A stretch of 64,000 bases of DNA from Rhodoblastus sp963804045 (GTDB lineage Bacteria > Pseudomonadota > Alphaproteobacteria > Rhizobiales > Beijerinckiaceae). The notes under the pieces are model-generated. The model did no database searches. It had not been told where the DNA came from and saw only the letters and a list, made by a program, of their open reading frames with translations. Shown here one piece after another: positions 41,727-51,354 of the stretch (the first letter of the stretch is position 1; the number at the start of each line of letters is the position of its first letter). Both the position numbers and the translations under genes were made by a program. Where the stretch lies: assembly GCA_963804045.1 (NCBI GenBank), contig CAWDOR010000023.1, forward strand, positions 62,001 to 126,000, read 5' to 3'.

Positions 41727-44330
41727 TCAGACCTTGGCTTCTTCGGCGCGCTCGACGAATTCCGGAATTTGGTCGAAATTCATGTAGCGATAGACTTCGG
41801 CGCTTTTGCCCTGCAAGCCGCCGACCGCCTCCATATATTCCGCGAAAGTCGGAATGCGCCCGAGCAGCGCGCCGACCGCCGCCAGCTCCGCCGAGGACAG
41901 ATAGACGCGGGTATCCAGGCCCAGACGGTTGGGGAAGTTGCGGGTCGAGGTCGAGAGCGCGGTCGAGCCCTTGCGGATCTGCGCCTGATTGCCCATGCAC
42001 AGCGAACAGCCGGGCATTTCCATGCGGGCGCCGGACTTGCCGAGCGTGGCGTAATAGCCTTCCTCGGTGAGGATATGGGCGTCCATCTTGGTCGGCGGCG
42101 CGATCCACAGCCGGGTCGGAATGTCCGACTTGCCCGAGAGGATTTTGCCGGCGGCGCGGAAATGGCCGATATTGGTCATGCACGAGCCAATAAAGACTTC
42201 GTCGATCTTGTCGCCGGCGACTTCCGCCAGCGTCTTGACGTCGTCGGGATCGTTCGGGCAGGCCAGGATCGGCTCCTTGATCTCGTTCATGTCGATTTCG
42301 AACACGGCGGCATATTCGGCGTCGGCGTCGGGCTGGAGCAGCTCCGGCTTGGCGATCCAGGCCTGCATGGCGGCGATGCGGCGCTCCAGCGAGCGGCGAT
42401 CCTGATAGCCCTCGGCGATCATCCACTTCATCAGCGTGATGTTCGAGGTCATATATTCGATGATCGGCTCCTTGTTCAGCCGCACCGTGCAGGCGGCGGC
42501 CGAACGCTCGGCGGAGGCGTCGGACAGCTCGAAAGCCTGCTCGACCTTGAGATTGGGCAGGCCCTCGATTTCGAGAATGCGGCCGTTGAAGACGTTCTTC
42601 TTGCCCTTTTTCTCGACCGTGAGCGAGCCGGCCTTGATCGCCGCCAAGGGGATGGCGTTGACGAGATCGCGCAGGGTGATGCCCGGCTGCATCTCGCCCT
42701 TGAAGCGCACCAGCACCGATTCCGGCATGTCCAGCGGCATGACGCCGGTGGCGGCGGCGAAGGCGACCAGGCCCGAGCCGGCGGGGAAGGAAATGCCGAT
42801 GGGGAAGCGGGTGTGGCTGTCGCCGCCGGTGCCGACAGTGTCGGGCATCAGCAGGCGGTTCAGCCAGGAGTGAATGACGCCGTCGCCGGGACGCAGCGCG
42901 ATGCCGCCGCGATTGGCGATGAAGGTCGGCAGTTCATGATGGGTCTGGACGTCGACCAGCTTGGGATAGGCGGCGGTGTGGCAGAAGGACTGCATCACCA
43001 GATCGGCGGAGAAGCCGAGGCAGGCGAGGTCTTTCAGCTCGTCGCGGGTCATCGGGCCGGTGGTGTCCTGGGAGCCGACCGTGGTCATTTTCGGCTCGCA
43101 ATAGGTTCCGGGACGCATGCCCTTGCCCTCGGGCAGACCGCAGGCGCGGCCGACCATCTTCTGCGCCAGGGTAAAGCCCTTGCCGCTGTCATGGGGCACG
43201 GCCGGCAGGCGGAACAGGGTGGAGACCGGCAGGCCCAGCGCCTCGCGGGCCTTGGCGGTGAGGCCGCGACCGATGATCAGGGGAATGCGGCCGCCGGCGC
43301 GCACTTCGTCGAAGATCACCTCGGACTTGACCTTGAACTCGGAGACCACCTTGCCGCCCTTGAGCGCCTTGCCCTCATAGGGACGCAGCTCGATGACATC
43401 GCCGGTCTCGAAACCGGCGACGTCGAGTTCGATCGGCAGGGCGCCGGCGTCTTCCATGGTGTTGTAGAAGATCGGGGCGATCTTGGTTCCCAGGCAGACG
43501 CCGCCGAAGCGCTTGTTCGGCACATAGGGAATGTCCGCGCCGGTGAACCACAGCACCGAATTGGTGGCGGATTTGCGCGAGGAGCCGGTGCCGACGACGT
43601 CGCCGACATAGGCGACGGGATGGCCCTTGGCGATCAGCGCCGCCAGCTGCCTGGTCGGGCCGCGCTGGCCGGCCTCGTCCGGCTCGATGCCCGGACGCGC
43701 GTTTTTCAGCATGGCCAGCGCGTGGAGCGGAATGTCGGGGCGGGTCGAGGCGTCGGGCGCGGGCGAGAGATCGTCGGTATTGGTCTCGCCGGAGACCTTG
43801 AACACGGTCACGGTCAGCGACTGCGGCACTTCCGGACGCGAGGTGAACCATTCGGCCTCGGCCCAGGAGGCCAGCACGGCCTTGGCGTTGGCTTTGGCGG
43901 TTTCTTGGCCCTTGTCGGCCAGTTCCTTCACGTCGTGAAAATAATCGAAGATCAGCAGGGTCTTCTTCAAGCCTTCGGCGGCGACCGCGCCGACCTCGGC
44001 GTCGCCGAGCAGATCGATCATCGGCTTGATGTTGAAGCCGCCAAGCATGGTGCCGAGCAATTCCGTGGCGAGCTTGCGCGACACCAAAGCGTTTTTCTCG
44101 ACGCCCTTGGCCACGGCGTCGAGGAAGCCGGCCTTGAGCCGGGCGGCGTCATCGACGCCGGCGGGCACGCGATGGGTCAGAAGGTCGACCAGGAAAGCCT
44201 CTTCTCCCGCCGGGGGGGCGCGCAGCAGGGCGATCAGCGCTTCCGTCTGCTTCGCCGACAGCGGCAGCGGCGGAATTCCAAGCGCGCCGCGTTCGGCGAC
44301 ATGGGCGCGATAGGTTTCGAGAAACGACAT
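41727..44330 (-). CDS. acnB: Aconitate hydratase B (bifunctional with 2-methylisocitrate dehydratase)
   Basis: 867 residues. Citrate-isocitrate isomerisation in the TCA cycle. The B-type order is seen: N-terminal HEAT-like helices (FLETYRAHVAERGAL to about 160), swivel domain (VGDVVGTGSSRKSATNSV), then catalytic domains with TVGSQDTTGPMTRDEL, GTGGDSHTRFPIG and the cluster Cys in FIGSCMTN and MEMPGCSLCMGNQAQ. ATG 44330 is chosen (MSFLETYRAHVAERG). AcnB is less common than AcnA in Alphaproteobacteria. A strong terminator follows. Confidence 0.96.
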   Translation of the reverse strand: MSFLETYRAHVAERGALGIPPLPLSAKQTEALIALLRAPPAGEEAFLVDLLTHRVPAGVDDAARLKAGFLDAVAKGVEKNALVSRKLATELLGTMLGGFNIKPMIDLLGDAEVGAVAAEGLKKTLLIFDYFHDVKELADKGQETAKANAKAVLASWAEAEWFTSRPEVPQSLTVTVFKVSGETNTDDLSPAPDASTRPDIPLHALAMLKNARPGIEPDEAGQRGPTRQLAALIAKGHPVAYVGDVVGTGSSRKSATNSVLWFTGADIPYVPNKRFGGVCLGTKIAPIFYNTMEDAGALPIELDVAGFETGDVIELRPYEGKALKGGKVVSEFKVKSEVIFDEVRAGGRIPLIIGRGLTAKAREALGLPVSTLFRLPAVPHDSGKGFTLAQKMVGRACGLPEGKGMRPGTYCEPKMTTVGSQDTTGPMTRDELKDLACLGFSADLVMQSFCHTAAYPKLVDVQTHHELPTFIANRGGIALRPGDGVIHSWLNRLLMPDTVGTGGDSHTRFPIGISFPAGSGLVAFAAATGVMPLDMPESVLVRFKGEMQPGITLRDLVNAIPLAAIKAGSLTVEKKGKKNVFNGRILEIEGLPNLKVEQAFELSDASAERSAAACTVRLNKEPIIEYMTSNITLMKWMIAEGYQDRRSLERRIAAMQAWIAKPELLQPDADAEYAAVFEIDMNEIKEPILACPNDPDDVKTLAEVAGDKIDEVFIGSCMTNIGHFRAAGKILSGKSDIPTRLWIAPPTKMDAHILTEEGYYATLGKSGARMEMPGCSLCMGNQAQIRKGSTALSTSTRNFPNRLGLDTRVYLSSAELAAVGALLGRIPTFAEYMEAVGGLQGKSAEVYRYMNFDQIPEFVERAEEAKV

Positions 44331-44739
44331 GGCTGACTCTTTCTGTGCGGGTGGGGCGGCGACGCGGCGATCGGCTCGCCTAAAAAAAGACTCAAGAGGC
44401 AATAACGACAAGCAGCCCTTTTCGTCAATTGCGGTCGCCTTAAGGCAGTCCGACGGCAGGCTTTTAAATCTTCTTGATATTCAAGATGTTATTAGAAAAA
44501 CCCCAATCGCGCAAAATGGAATTGCGCCGCTTCGTCTTTTTGCTAATGCCGCGAAGGCGGCGGCGCGGCGATAGGTTGGCCCCCGGCGATGAAAGCATCT
44601 TGCCACCGCCCGGTCGGCGGGAATCGCAGAGCGGGCAAGGTCGCGCGCGCCGCCGTCATGCGGGGATGTCGGCCTGAGCGCCTAGCCCTGTGGACGGCGG
44701 CCATTGGCTTGGCGTCGCGGATTGTCTAAATCTCTAGAC
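44331..44739. other. Divergent intergenic region between acnB and tag
   Basis: 409 bases that should hold promoters for both genes. At 44472-44486 is a perfect 15-bp dyad, TCTTGA-TAT-TCAAGA, in a local AT-rich patch about 140 bp upstream of acnB. It is not an FNR site (spacing is wrong) and could be an operator. No supported small gene. Confidence 0.5.
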
Positions 44740-45357
44740 ATGAGCGACACGACGAAGAAACAGGCGATTCTCCATTCCGACGGTTTATGCCGTTGTCCCT
44801 GGCCGGGGCTCGACCCGCTCTATCTCGACTATCACGACCGCGAATGGGGCGTTCCGGAGCGCAACTCGCGCGCTTTGTTCGAAAAACTCGTTCTCGACGG
44901 GTTCCAGGCGGGCCTGTCCTGGATCGCCATTTTGAAAAAACGCGAAAATTTCCGCGCCGCCTTCGATCAATTCGATCCGCTGAAAATCGCCGCCTATGAT
45001 GAAACGAAAATCGCGGCGCTGATGCAGGACGCCGGCATCGTCCGCAACCGCGCCAAGATCGCGGGCGCCGTGACTTCGGCGCGGGTCTATCTCGACGTCG
45101 AGGCCAAGCAGGGTTTCGCCAATTATCTCTGGGACTTTGTCGAGGGCCAGCCGATCGTCAACCGTTTCGCCAGTCTGGCGGAAGTCCCGGCGGCGACGCC
45201 GCTGTCGGAAAAATTGTCACGCGACCTCAAGCAAAAGGGCTTCAAGTTCTGCGGCCCGACCATTGTCTACGCCTTCATGCAGGCGGTGGGCATGGTCAAC
45301 GATCATCTGGTCGCGTGCTGGCGTCACCGGGCCTGCCAGGACGAGGCCCGCAAGTGA
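44740..45357 (+). CDS. tag: DNA-3-methyladenine glycosylase I
   Basis: 205 residues. Removes 3-methyladenine from alkylated DNA. CRCPWPGLDPLYLDYHDREWGVP supplies the zinc Cys and His, FEKLVLDGFQAGLSWIAILKKRE the catalytic-site segment, and MVNDHLVACWRH the remaining zinc His and Cys. ATG 44740 fits. First gene of a tightly overlapping operon with an HD hydrolase, phosphatase and NUDIX protein. Confidence 0.96.
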   Translation: MSDTTKKQAILHSDGLCRCPWPGLDPLYLDYHDREWGVPERNSRALFEKLVLDGFQAGLSWIAILKKRENFRAAFDQFDPLKIAAYDETKIAALMQDAGIVRNRAKIAGAVTSARVYLDVEAKQGFANYLWDFVEGQPIVNRFASLAEVPAATPLSEKLSRDLKQKGFKFCGPTIVYAFMQAVGMVNDHLVACWRHRACQDEARK

Positions 45358-45968
45358 GCGCTAAACCGCCCCGCGACAATTCGGCAAGAGCCTGGCAGAG
45401 GATGCTCTCCGGCCGAAGGCTCGATATTTTAAATCCCTCGCCCTTGGATGTGGAGATCGAGGACATCGCCCATGGCCTGGCGCGCGTCGCCCGCTGGAAC
45501 GGCCAGACGCGCGGCGGCGTGGTGTTTTCGGTCGCCCAGCATTCGGTGGCGGTGGCGGAAATATTGAAACTGCTGGAGCCGGCGGCGCCGGCGCGCTGGC
45601 TGTTGTTCGCTCTGCTGCACGATGCGCCGGAATATGTGATCGGCGACATGATCTCGCCGTTCAAGGCGGCGCTGGGCGAGGTCTATCGTCAGGTGGAGGC
45701 GCGGCTGTCCCACGCGATCTTGAACCGCTTTGCCCTCAAGCCGGAGCCGCCGCAGGCGCTGGCCAGGCTGACCAAGCGCGCCGACCGCATCTCCGCTTTC
45801 TTCGAGGCGACGCTTTACGCCGGCTTTGACGAAGCCGAGGCGCAAAAACTGTTCGGCGCGCCGGAATTCGTTCTCGACCGGGTCGCCCACCTGTTCGCGC
45901 CCATGCCGCCCGACGCGGCGCAAATCAAGTTTCTGGATAAATTCGCCGAATTCGAAAGGGCCTTGTGA
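45354..45968 (+). CDS. HD-domain phosphohydrolase (YfbR/5'-nucleotidase-like)
   Basis: 204 residues from GTG 45354, overlapping the tag stop by four bases. VFSVAQHSVAVAE has the first metal His, LFALLHDAPEYVIGDMISPFK the HD pair, and RADRISAFFEATLY the late Asp, the HD-fold metal site. Related proteins hydrolyse nucleoside 5'-monophosphates. The position next to a DNA repair glycosylase and a NUDIX protein suggests nucleotide clean-up, which is inference. Confidence 0.82.
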   Translation: MSAKPPRDNSARAWQRMLSGRRLDILNPSPLDVEIEDIAHGLARVARWNGQTRGGVVFSVAQHSVAVAEILKLLEPAAPARWLLFALLHDAPEYVIGDMISPFKAALGEVYRQVEARLSHAILNRFALKPEPPQALARLTKRADRISAFFEATLYAGFDEAEAQKLFGAPEFVLDRVAHLFAPMPPDAAQIKFLDKFAEFERAL

Positions 45969-46477
45969 TGGGACGGCTTTACGTCTGCCCGCTCGCCCAT
46001 GTGGAAAAAACCGTGGCTGAAACCCGAGCCGGCGCGCTGGTGTCGATTTTGACTCCGCCCGCCGCCATGGCGCGTCCGCAAACCATCGCGGCGGAAAATC
46101 ATCTGCGCCTCGGCCTCGCCGATGTCGTCGCGCCGCAGGAAGGTTTCGCCCTCGCGCGCGAGGATCAGATTGCCGAATTGATCGCTTTCGTCCGCCGTTG
46201 GGATTTTTCCGCGCCGCTGCTGATCCATTGCCTGGCCGGCGTCAGCCGCTCGCCCGCCGCCGCCTTCATCGCGCTTTGCGCCCTCACCGGGCGCGACGAG
46301 CGCGACATCGCGCGAGAGCTGCGGCGACGCGCGCCCTCGGTCACGCCCAACCGCCATCTGGTCGCCCTGGCCGACACGCTTTTGTCGCGCGGCGGCCGTA
46401 TGTCCCAGGCGATCCAGGCCATCGGCCGGGGGGCGGATTGTTTCGAGGGCGAGATTTTCCATATGGAGACGGAATGA
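45965..46477 (+). CDS. Dual-specificity/tyrosine phosphatase-like protein
   Basis: 170 residues. LLIHCLAGVSRSPAAAFIALCAL contains the HCx5R(S) signature with the nucleophilic Cys and phosphate-binding Arg. The general-acid Asp is less clear. The start (GTG 45965 or ATG 45968) overlaps the HD gene stop. Substrate unknown; bacterial members act on proteins or small phosphorylated molecules. Confidence 0.82.
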   Translation: MMGRLYVCPLAHVEKTVAETRAGALVSILTPPAAMARPQTIAAENHLRLGLADVVAPQEGFALAREDQIAELIAFVRRWDFSAPLLIHCLAGVSRSPAAAFIALCALTGRDERDIARELRRRAPSVTPNRHLVALADTLLSRGGRMSQAIQAIGRGADCFEGEIFHMETE

Positions 46478-47453
46478 GCGACCGGCGCCCTCTGTTCCCG
46501 TCGAGATCGGCCTCACCGCGGCCATTGTCGCGGTGCGCGGCGACGCGCCGCTGATCTTGGTGGCGCGCGGCGCGCAAGACGGCGCCGTCGCGGCTCTGCC
46601 CTCCGGCCCCTTCGATCCGCTCAATCACCGCACCTTCGAGATCGGCTTGCGCGCCTGGGTGGCGGCGCAAACCGGCGCGCCCGTGGGCTATGTCGAGCAG
46701 CTCTACACATTTGGCGATCGCGGCCGCCACAGCGGCGCCGGCAGCCGCGACCCGCATGAGGTCTCCGTCGGCTATCTCGCGCTGACCCGGGTCTGCGACA
46801 CTGGCCAGAGCATCGCGCCGGGCGCGGGTTTCCGCGAATGGTATCGCTTCTTCCCCTGGGAGGATTGGCGGGCGGGCCGTCCGGCCCTGCTTGACGCGAC
46901 GATCATGCCGGGCCTGCGCGCCTTTGTCGGGCGCGGCGACGCCGAATTGAAACGGGGACTGACGCGCGCCGAGCGCGTCCGCGCGCTGTTTGGCGACGAG
47001 GGCGAGCGTTTCGACGAGGAAAATGTCCTCGACCGCTACGAACTGCTCTATGAGGCCGGGCTGACCGAGGAAAGCGTGCGCGACGGCCGCGAGCCGGCGC
47101 CCGCTTTCAGCGACAATCCGCCGCTCGGCGAAAGCATGCAGGCCGATCACCGCCGCATTCTCGCCACCGCCATGGGCCGTTTGCGCGCCAAGCTCAAATA
47201 TCGCCCGGTGATTTTCGAGCTCATGCCGGAAAATTTCACCTTGACCGAATTGCAGACCACGGTCGAAGCCATTTCGGGCCGCCATTTGCACAAGCAGAAT
47301 TTTCGGCGGCTGGTCGAATCCTCGGCGGTGGTTGAGGCGACCGGGCAAATGTCCCACGCCACGGGCGGGCGCCCGGCGGCTCTGTTCCGCTTCCGCCGCG
47401 AAGTCTTGCAGGAGCGCCCGGCGCCGGGGCTGCGGGTGGGCATTCGCGGGTAA
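46474..47453 (+). CDS. NUDIX-domain/NrtR-like protein (COG4111), probable N-terminal frameshift
   Basis: The clear open frame from GTG 46533 codes 306 residues: VARGAQDGAVAALPSGPFDPLNHRTFEIGLRAWVAAQTG, VGYVEQLYTFGD, VSVGYLAL, and a C-terminal winged-helix (FELMPENFTLTELQTTVEAISGRHLHKQNFRRL), as in NrtR-type NUDIX regulators. The canonical NUDIX box is poorly kept, so it may bind rather than hydrolyse ADP-ribose-like ligands. EIGLTAAIVAVRG upstream is open in the same frame but lacks a start; ATG 46474, coupled (ATGA) to the phosphatase stop, is in another frame. One missing base near 46477-46497 would give about 326 residues. Confidence 0.75.
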
Positions 47454-47534
47454 TTTGCCGCCAACGGGTTCCAAGGCGCGCCAAAGCGCCTTATGCAGGC
47501 GCATGTCCAACCCGCTCGCCCGGCGCCGCGCCGC

Positions 47535-48224
47535 ATGATTCCCTGGATTCTGCTCGACACCGCCTGTCTGGCGGATGGCGCGACCCTGCGGCTCAAGCAG
47601 CGCGGCGGCGAATTTTCCATCATGCTCGGCGACAATGAGCTGATGAATTCCCGCCTGTCCGGCTCCGAGGAGGCGCTGGCCGAACTTTCCTGCGCGAAAA
47701 TCTCGGCAAACCCGGCGCCTCGCGTTCTGATCGGCGGGCTGGGCATGGGGTTCACGCTCAGGGCGGCGCTGGCGGCGCTCGGGCCGCAGGCCAGGGTCGC
47801 CGTCGCCGAACTGGTCCCGCAGGTGATCGCCTGGGCGCAGGGCCCCATGGCCGAGGTGTTCGGCGCCAGCCTGTCCGATTCGCGCGTAAAAATCCTGTGC
47901 GCGGATGTGGCGCGGGAGATCGAAGGCGCCGAGAGCTGGGACGCGATCCTGCTCGACGTCGACAATGGCCCGGACGGCTTGACGCAAAAAGCCAATGACG
48001 GGCTCTACCGGCCCGAAGGTTTGCGGCGAGCGCGCAAGGCCTTGCGACCGGGCGGGGTGCTGGCCATCTGGTCGGCCCATGACGACGAGGCTTTCACCCG
48101 AAGGCTGAAGAACGCCGGCTTCGCGGTCGAGGTCGTGCGGGTGCGCGCCAGCCGCAACAAGCGCGGCGCCCGCCACACCATCTGGCTGGCCGCCCGTCCG
48201 AAAAATCCGTCCACACTCCGTTAA
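47535..48224 (+). CDS. Spermidine-synthase-like methyltransferase family protein
   Basis: 229 residues from ATG 47535 (MIPWILLDTACL). RLKQRGGEFSIMLGDNELMNSRLSGSEEALAEL, VLIGGLGMGFTLRAAL (Rossmann glycine motif) and WDAILLDVDNGPDGLT place it in the polyamine aminopropyltransferase-like/SAM-dependent superfamily. Its substrate is unknown. An alternative ATG at 47493 adds 14 poorly supported residues. Confidence 0.78.
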   Translation: MIPWILLDTACLADGATLRLKQRGGEFSIMLGDNELMNSRLSGSEEALAELSCAKISANPAPRVLIGGLGMGFTLRAALAALGPQARVAVAELVPQVIAWAQGPMAEVFGASLSDSRVKILCADVAREIEGAESWDAILLDVDNGPDGLTQKANDGLYRPEGLRRARKALRPGGVLAIWSAHDDEAFTRRLKNAGFAVEVVRVRASRNKRGARHTIWLAARPKNPSTLR

Positions 48225-48265
48225 CCAGGCCTCGCCAAGCTGATCCGGATTCGAATGAGGAGGCC

Positions 48266-48958
48266 ATGACCCTGGAAACCGACCTCTATCTCCCCGTCAA
48301 ACGCCATCTCGAAAAGCTCGGCCTGGAGGTCAAGGGCGAGATCTGCGGCTGCGATCTGGTCGGCCTCGCCGAGGGCGCGCCCGAACTGGTCGTGATCGGC
48401 GAGATGAAGCAAACCTTCACCCTGGAGCTGGTGTTGCAAGCCGTGGATCGCGCCTCGGCCTGCGACGAAGTCTGGCTGGCCGTCGCCCTCTCAAAGCGGG
48501 GACGCGGCCGCGAGAGCGATGCGCGGGTGAAAAAACTCTGCCGCTTGCTGGGCTTCGGTCTGCTGACCGTCGGCGCCGCCGGACAGGTCGAGGTGGCGGT
48601 CGAGCCGGCCCCCTGGAAGCCGAGGCGCGACGCCAGGCGCCGTTCGCGCATCGTCGATGAGCACCGCCGCCGCCAGGGCGATCCTGTCGTCGGCGGTTCG
48701 ACGCGCCGGCCGCAAATGACCGCCTATCGCCAGCAGGCGCTGGCCGTCGCCCAGGCGCTCGCCCAGGCGCCCAGCCGCCCGCGCGAGCTGCGCGCCTTGG
48801 CCCCGGACGCCGCCAAAATCCTGCAAGGCAATGTCTACAACTGGTTCGCGCGCATCGAGCGCGGGCTTTACGGCCTGACCGAAGCGGGCCGCGCCGCCCT
48901 GGTCGCCTGGGCCGACCATCTGCCCGCCGAGGCCAAGGCGGCGGGCGAAGCCGCGTGA
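48266..48958 (+). CDS. DUF2161 domain protein (PDDEXK-like)
   Basis: 230 residues. LYLPVKRHLEKLGLEVKGEI, CDLVGLAEGAPELVVIGEMKQTF (acidic residue then E-x-K as in PDDEXK nucleases) and the C-terminal wing GNVYNWFARIERGLYGLTEAG. Annotated in relatives as DUF2161 with a putative nuclease-like fold; activity unproven. It starts 41 bp after the methyltransferase. Confidence 0.78.
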   Translation: MTLETDLYLPVKRHLEKLGLEVKGEICGCDLVGLAEGAPELVVIGEMKQTFTLELVLQAVDRASACDEVWLAVALSKRGRGRESDARVKKLCRLLGFGLLTVGAAGQVEVAVEPAPWKPRRDARRRSRIVDEHRRRQGDPVVGGSTRRPQMTAYRQQALAVAQALAQAPSRPRELRALAPDAAKILQGNVYNWFARIERGLYGLTEAGRAALVAWADHLPAEAKAAGEAA

Positions 48959-49010
48959 CGCTGAAGGCAGCCGTTGGCGACGTGGGAAGCGGCCGGTCGT
49001 TGGCCGCGCT

Positions 49011-49080
49011 CTCTCCGCCGTCATGGCCGTGACAAGCATGGGCATGACGACCCCAGAGACTATGCGTCTCCGTCTCCTTC
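49011..49080. repeat. Intergenic repeat, copy 2 (short form)
   Basis: CTCTCCGCCGTCATGGCCGTGACAAGCATGGGCATGACGACCCCAGAGACTATGCGTCTCCGTCT parallels 40338-40505 with the inner roughly 95 bp missing (joined at GTCATGGCCGTGACAAGC). Lies between the DUF2161 gene and the ABC permease gene; non-coding. Confidence 0.6.
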
Positions 49081-49129
49081 GAACAGATTCCCGCCGTCGT
49101 CAGAGCCAATAAACGTTGGATTTCGACCG

Positions 49130-49887
49130 CTAGCTGCGCAGCCGATACCCGGTCCTGAAAATCCACACCACGACCGCCGAGCAGACGGCGAGCATGGTAA
49201 AAGTCAGCGCCAGGCTGACCAGCGGCCCGACCGAGGCTATGCCGTAAAAGGCCCATCTAAAGCCGTCGACGAGATAGACGATGGGGTTGAACAGGGCCAC
49301 GTCGCGCCAGACGCCTGGCAGCATGTCGATGGAATAGAAAGTGCCGCCCAAAAAAGTCAGCGGCGAGATCACCATCAGCGGGATGATTTGCAATTTCTCG
49401 AAACCGTCGGCCCAGAGTCCGAGGATGAAGCCGAACAGAGCGAAAGTCGCGGAGATCAGCACCAGATAGAGGAAGGACAGCAGCGGGTGAACCACCTCGA
49501 AGGGCACGAAAATCCGCGCGGTGACAAAAATGATCAGGCCGAGGATCACCGATTTGGTGGCGGCGGCGCCGACATAGCCGAGCAGCACTTCGACGGGCGA
49601 AATCGGCGCCGACAGCACCTCGTAGATCGTGCCGGTGAAGCGCGGCAGGTAGATGCCGAAGGAGGCGTTGGACACGCTTTCGGTGAGCACCGCCAGCAGG
49701 ATCAGGCCGGGGACGATGAACGCGCCATAGGCGATCCCGTCGATGGGCTGCATGCGCGAGCCGATCGCCGAGCCGAACACGACGAAATAAAGCGCCGTGG
49801 ACAGCACCGGGGAGGCGATGCTCTGAAACAGCGTGCGCCAGGTGCGCGCCAGTTCGAAAGTGTAAATGGCGCGGATCGCGTAAATAT

Positions 49888-49891
<4 letters not shown>
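49130..49891 (-). CDS. ABC-2 type transporter permease
   Basis: 253 residues with six hydrophobic helices, beginning MNIYAIRAIYTFELARTW. GTIYEVLSAPISPVEVLLGYVGAAATKS is the conserved cytoplasmic loop of YadH/NodJ-like exporters. Partner of the ATPase encoded just upstream, whose stop overlaps this ATG by four bases. Predicted inner-membrane exporter; the substrate is not evident. Confidence 0.9.
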
Positions 49892-50811
<920 letters not shown>

Positions 50812-50885
50812 GAGGCGGGTCCGGAATTGGGGCGACCGCCTCTTGAGAAATCAGCCGAGGACAAAAAGCAAGGGCTCTGGAGCAA

Positions 50886-51263
50886 TCAGCGCCTTGCGCC
50901 GGCGCCTTTCTGGCGCAGTTCGAAAATTTCCGACGCCGAAATCGCCACGATCAGCACGCCGATGCCGACGAAAGCCCCGACGGAATCGCCGTCGCGATGG
51001 AAGCCGAGAATCCAGGGCGCGGCCAGCAGCCAAAGGCCGGCGACGAGATTGACCCATTCCTCCCATTCGGCGAAGCGCAGGGTGGCGGCGGCGGAAAACA
51101 CCGCGATGACCACGGCGGAAATCCAGGCGGTGGCGCAAGCCGTGGGAACGTCGCTATAGCCCATGGCCCAAGGCGACAGGAACAGCAGCAGCGACAGGGT
51201 CAGCGTCACCCGATCGAGCCGGCCATCGGAATCGGATGCGTTGGAGAGCGTGATATCGGCCAA
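50886..51263 (-). CDS. SPW-repeat membrane protein
   Basis: 125 residues with four hydrophobic segments, and two copies of the SPW-type motif, LFLSPWAMGYS and LLAAPWILGFH. This short integral membrane family has no assigned function. Encoded upstream of the ABC exporter and downstream of the OmpA protein on the same strand. Confidence 0.85.
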   Translation of the reverse strand: MADITLSNASDSDGRLDRVTLTLSLLLFLSPWAMGYSDVPTACATAWISAVVIAVFSAAATLRFAEWEEWVNLVAGLWLLAAPWILGFHRDGDSVGAFVGIGVLIVAISASEIFELRQKGAGARR

Positions 51264-51354
51264 TTGAACCTCCGTGAGGCGGCCAGACGGCCGCGCCTTT
51301 GGGAGGCCAACGGAGCCGGGGCGCGAAAGTTCCGCGCCCCGGCGCCGTCGGGAT

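Noticed and set aside
44472..44486. FNR/FixK site at the acnB-tag dyad
   Set aside because: The half-sites are TCTTGA/TCAAGA with a 3-base spacer and do not fit TTGAT-N4-ATCAA.
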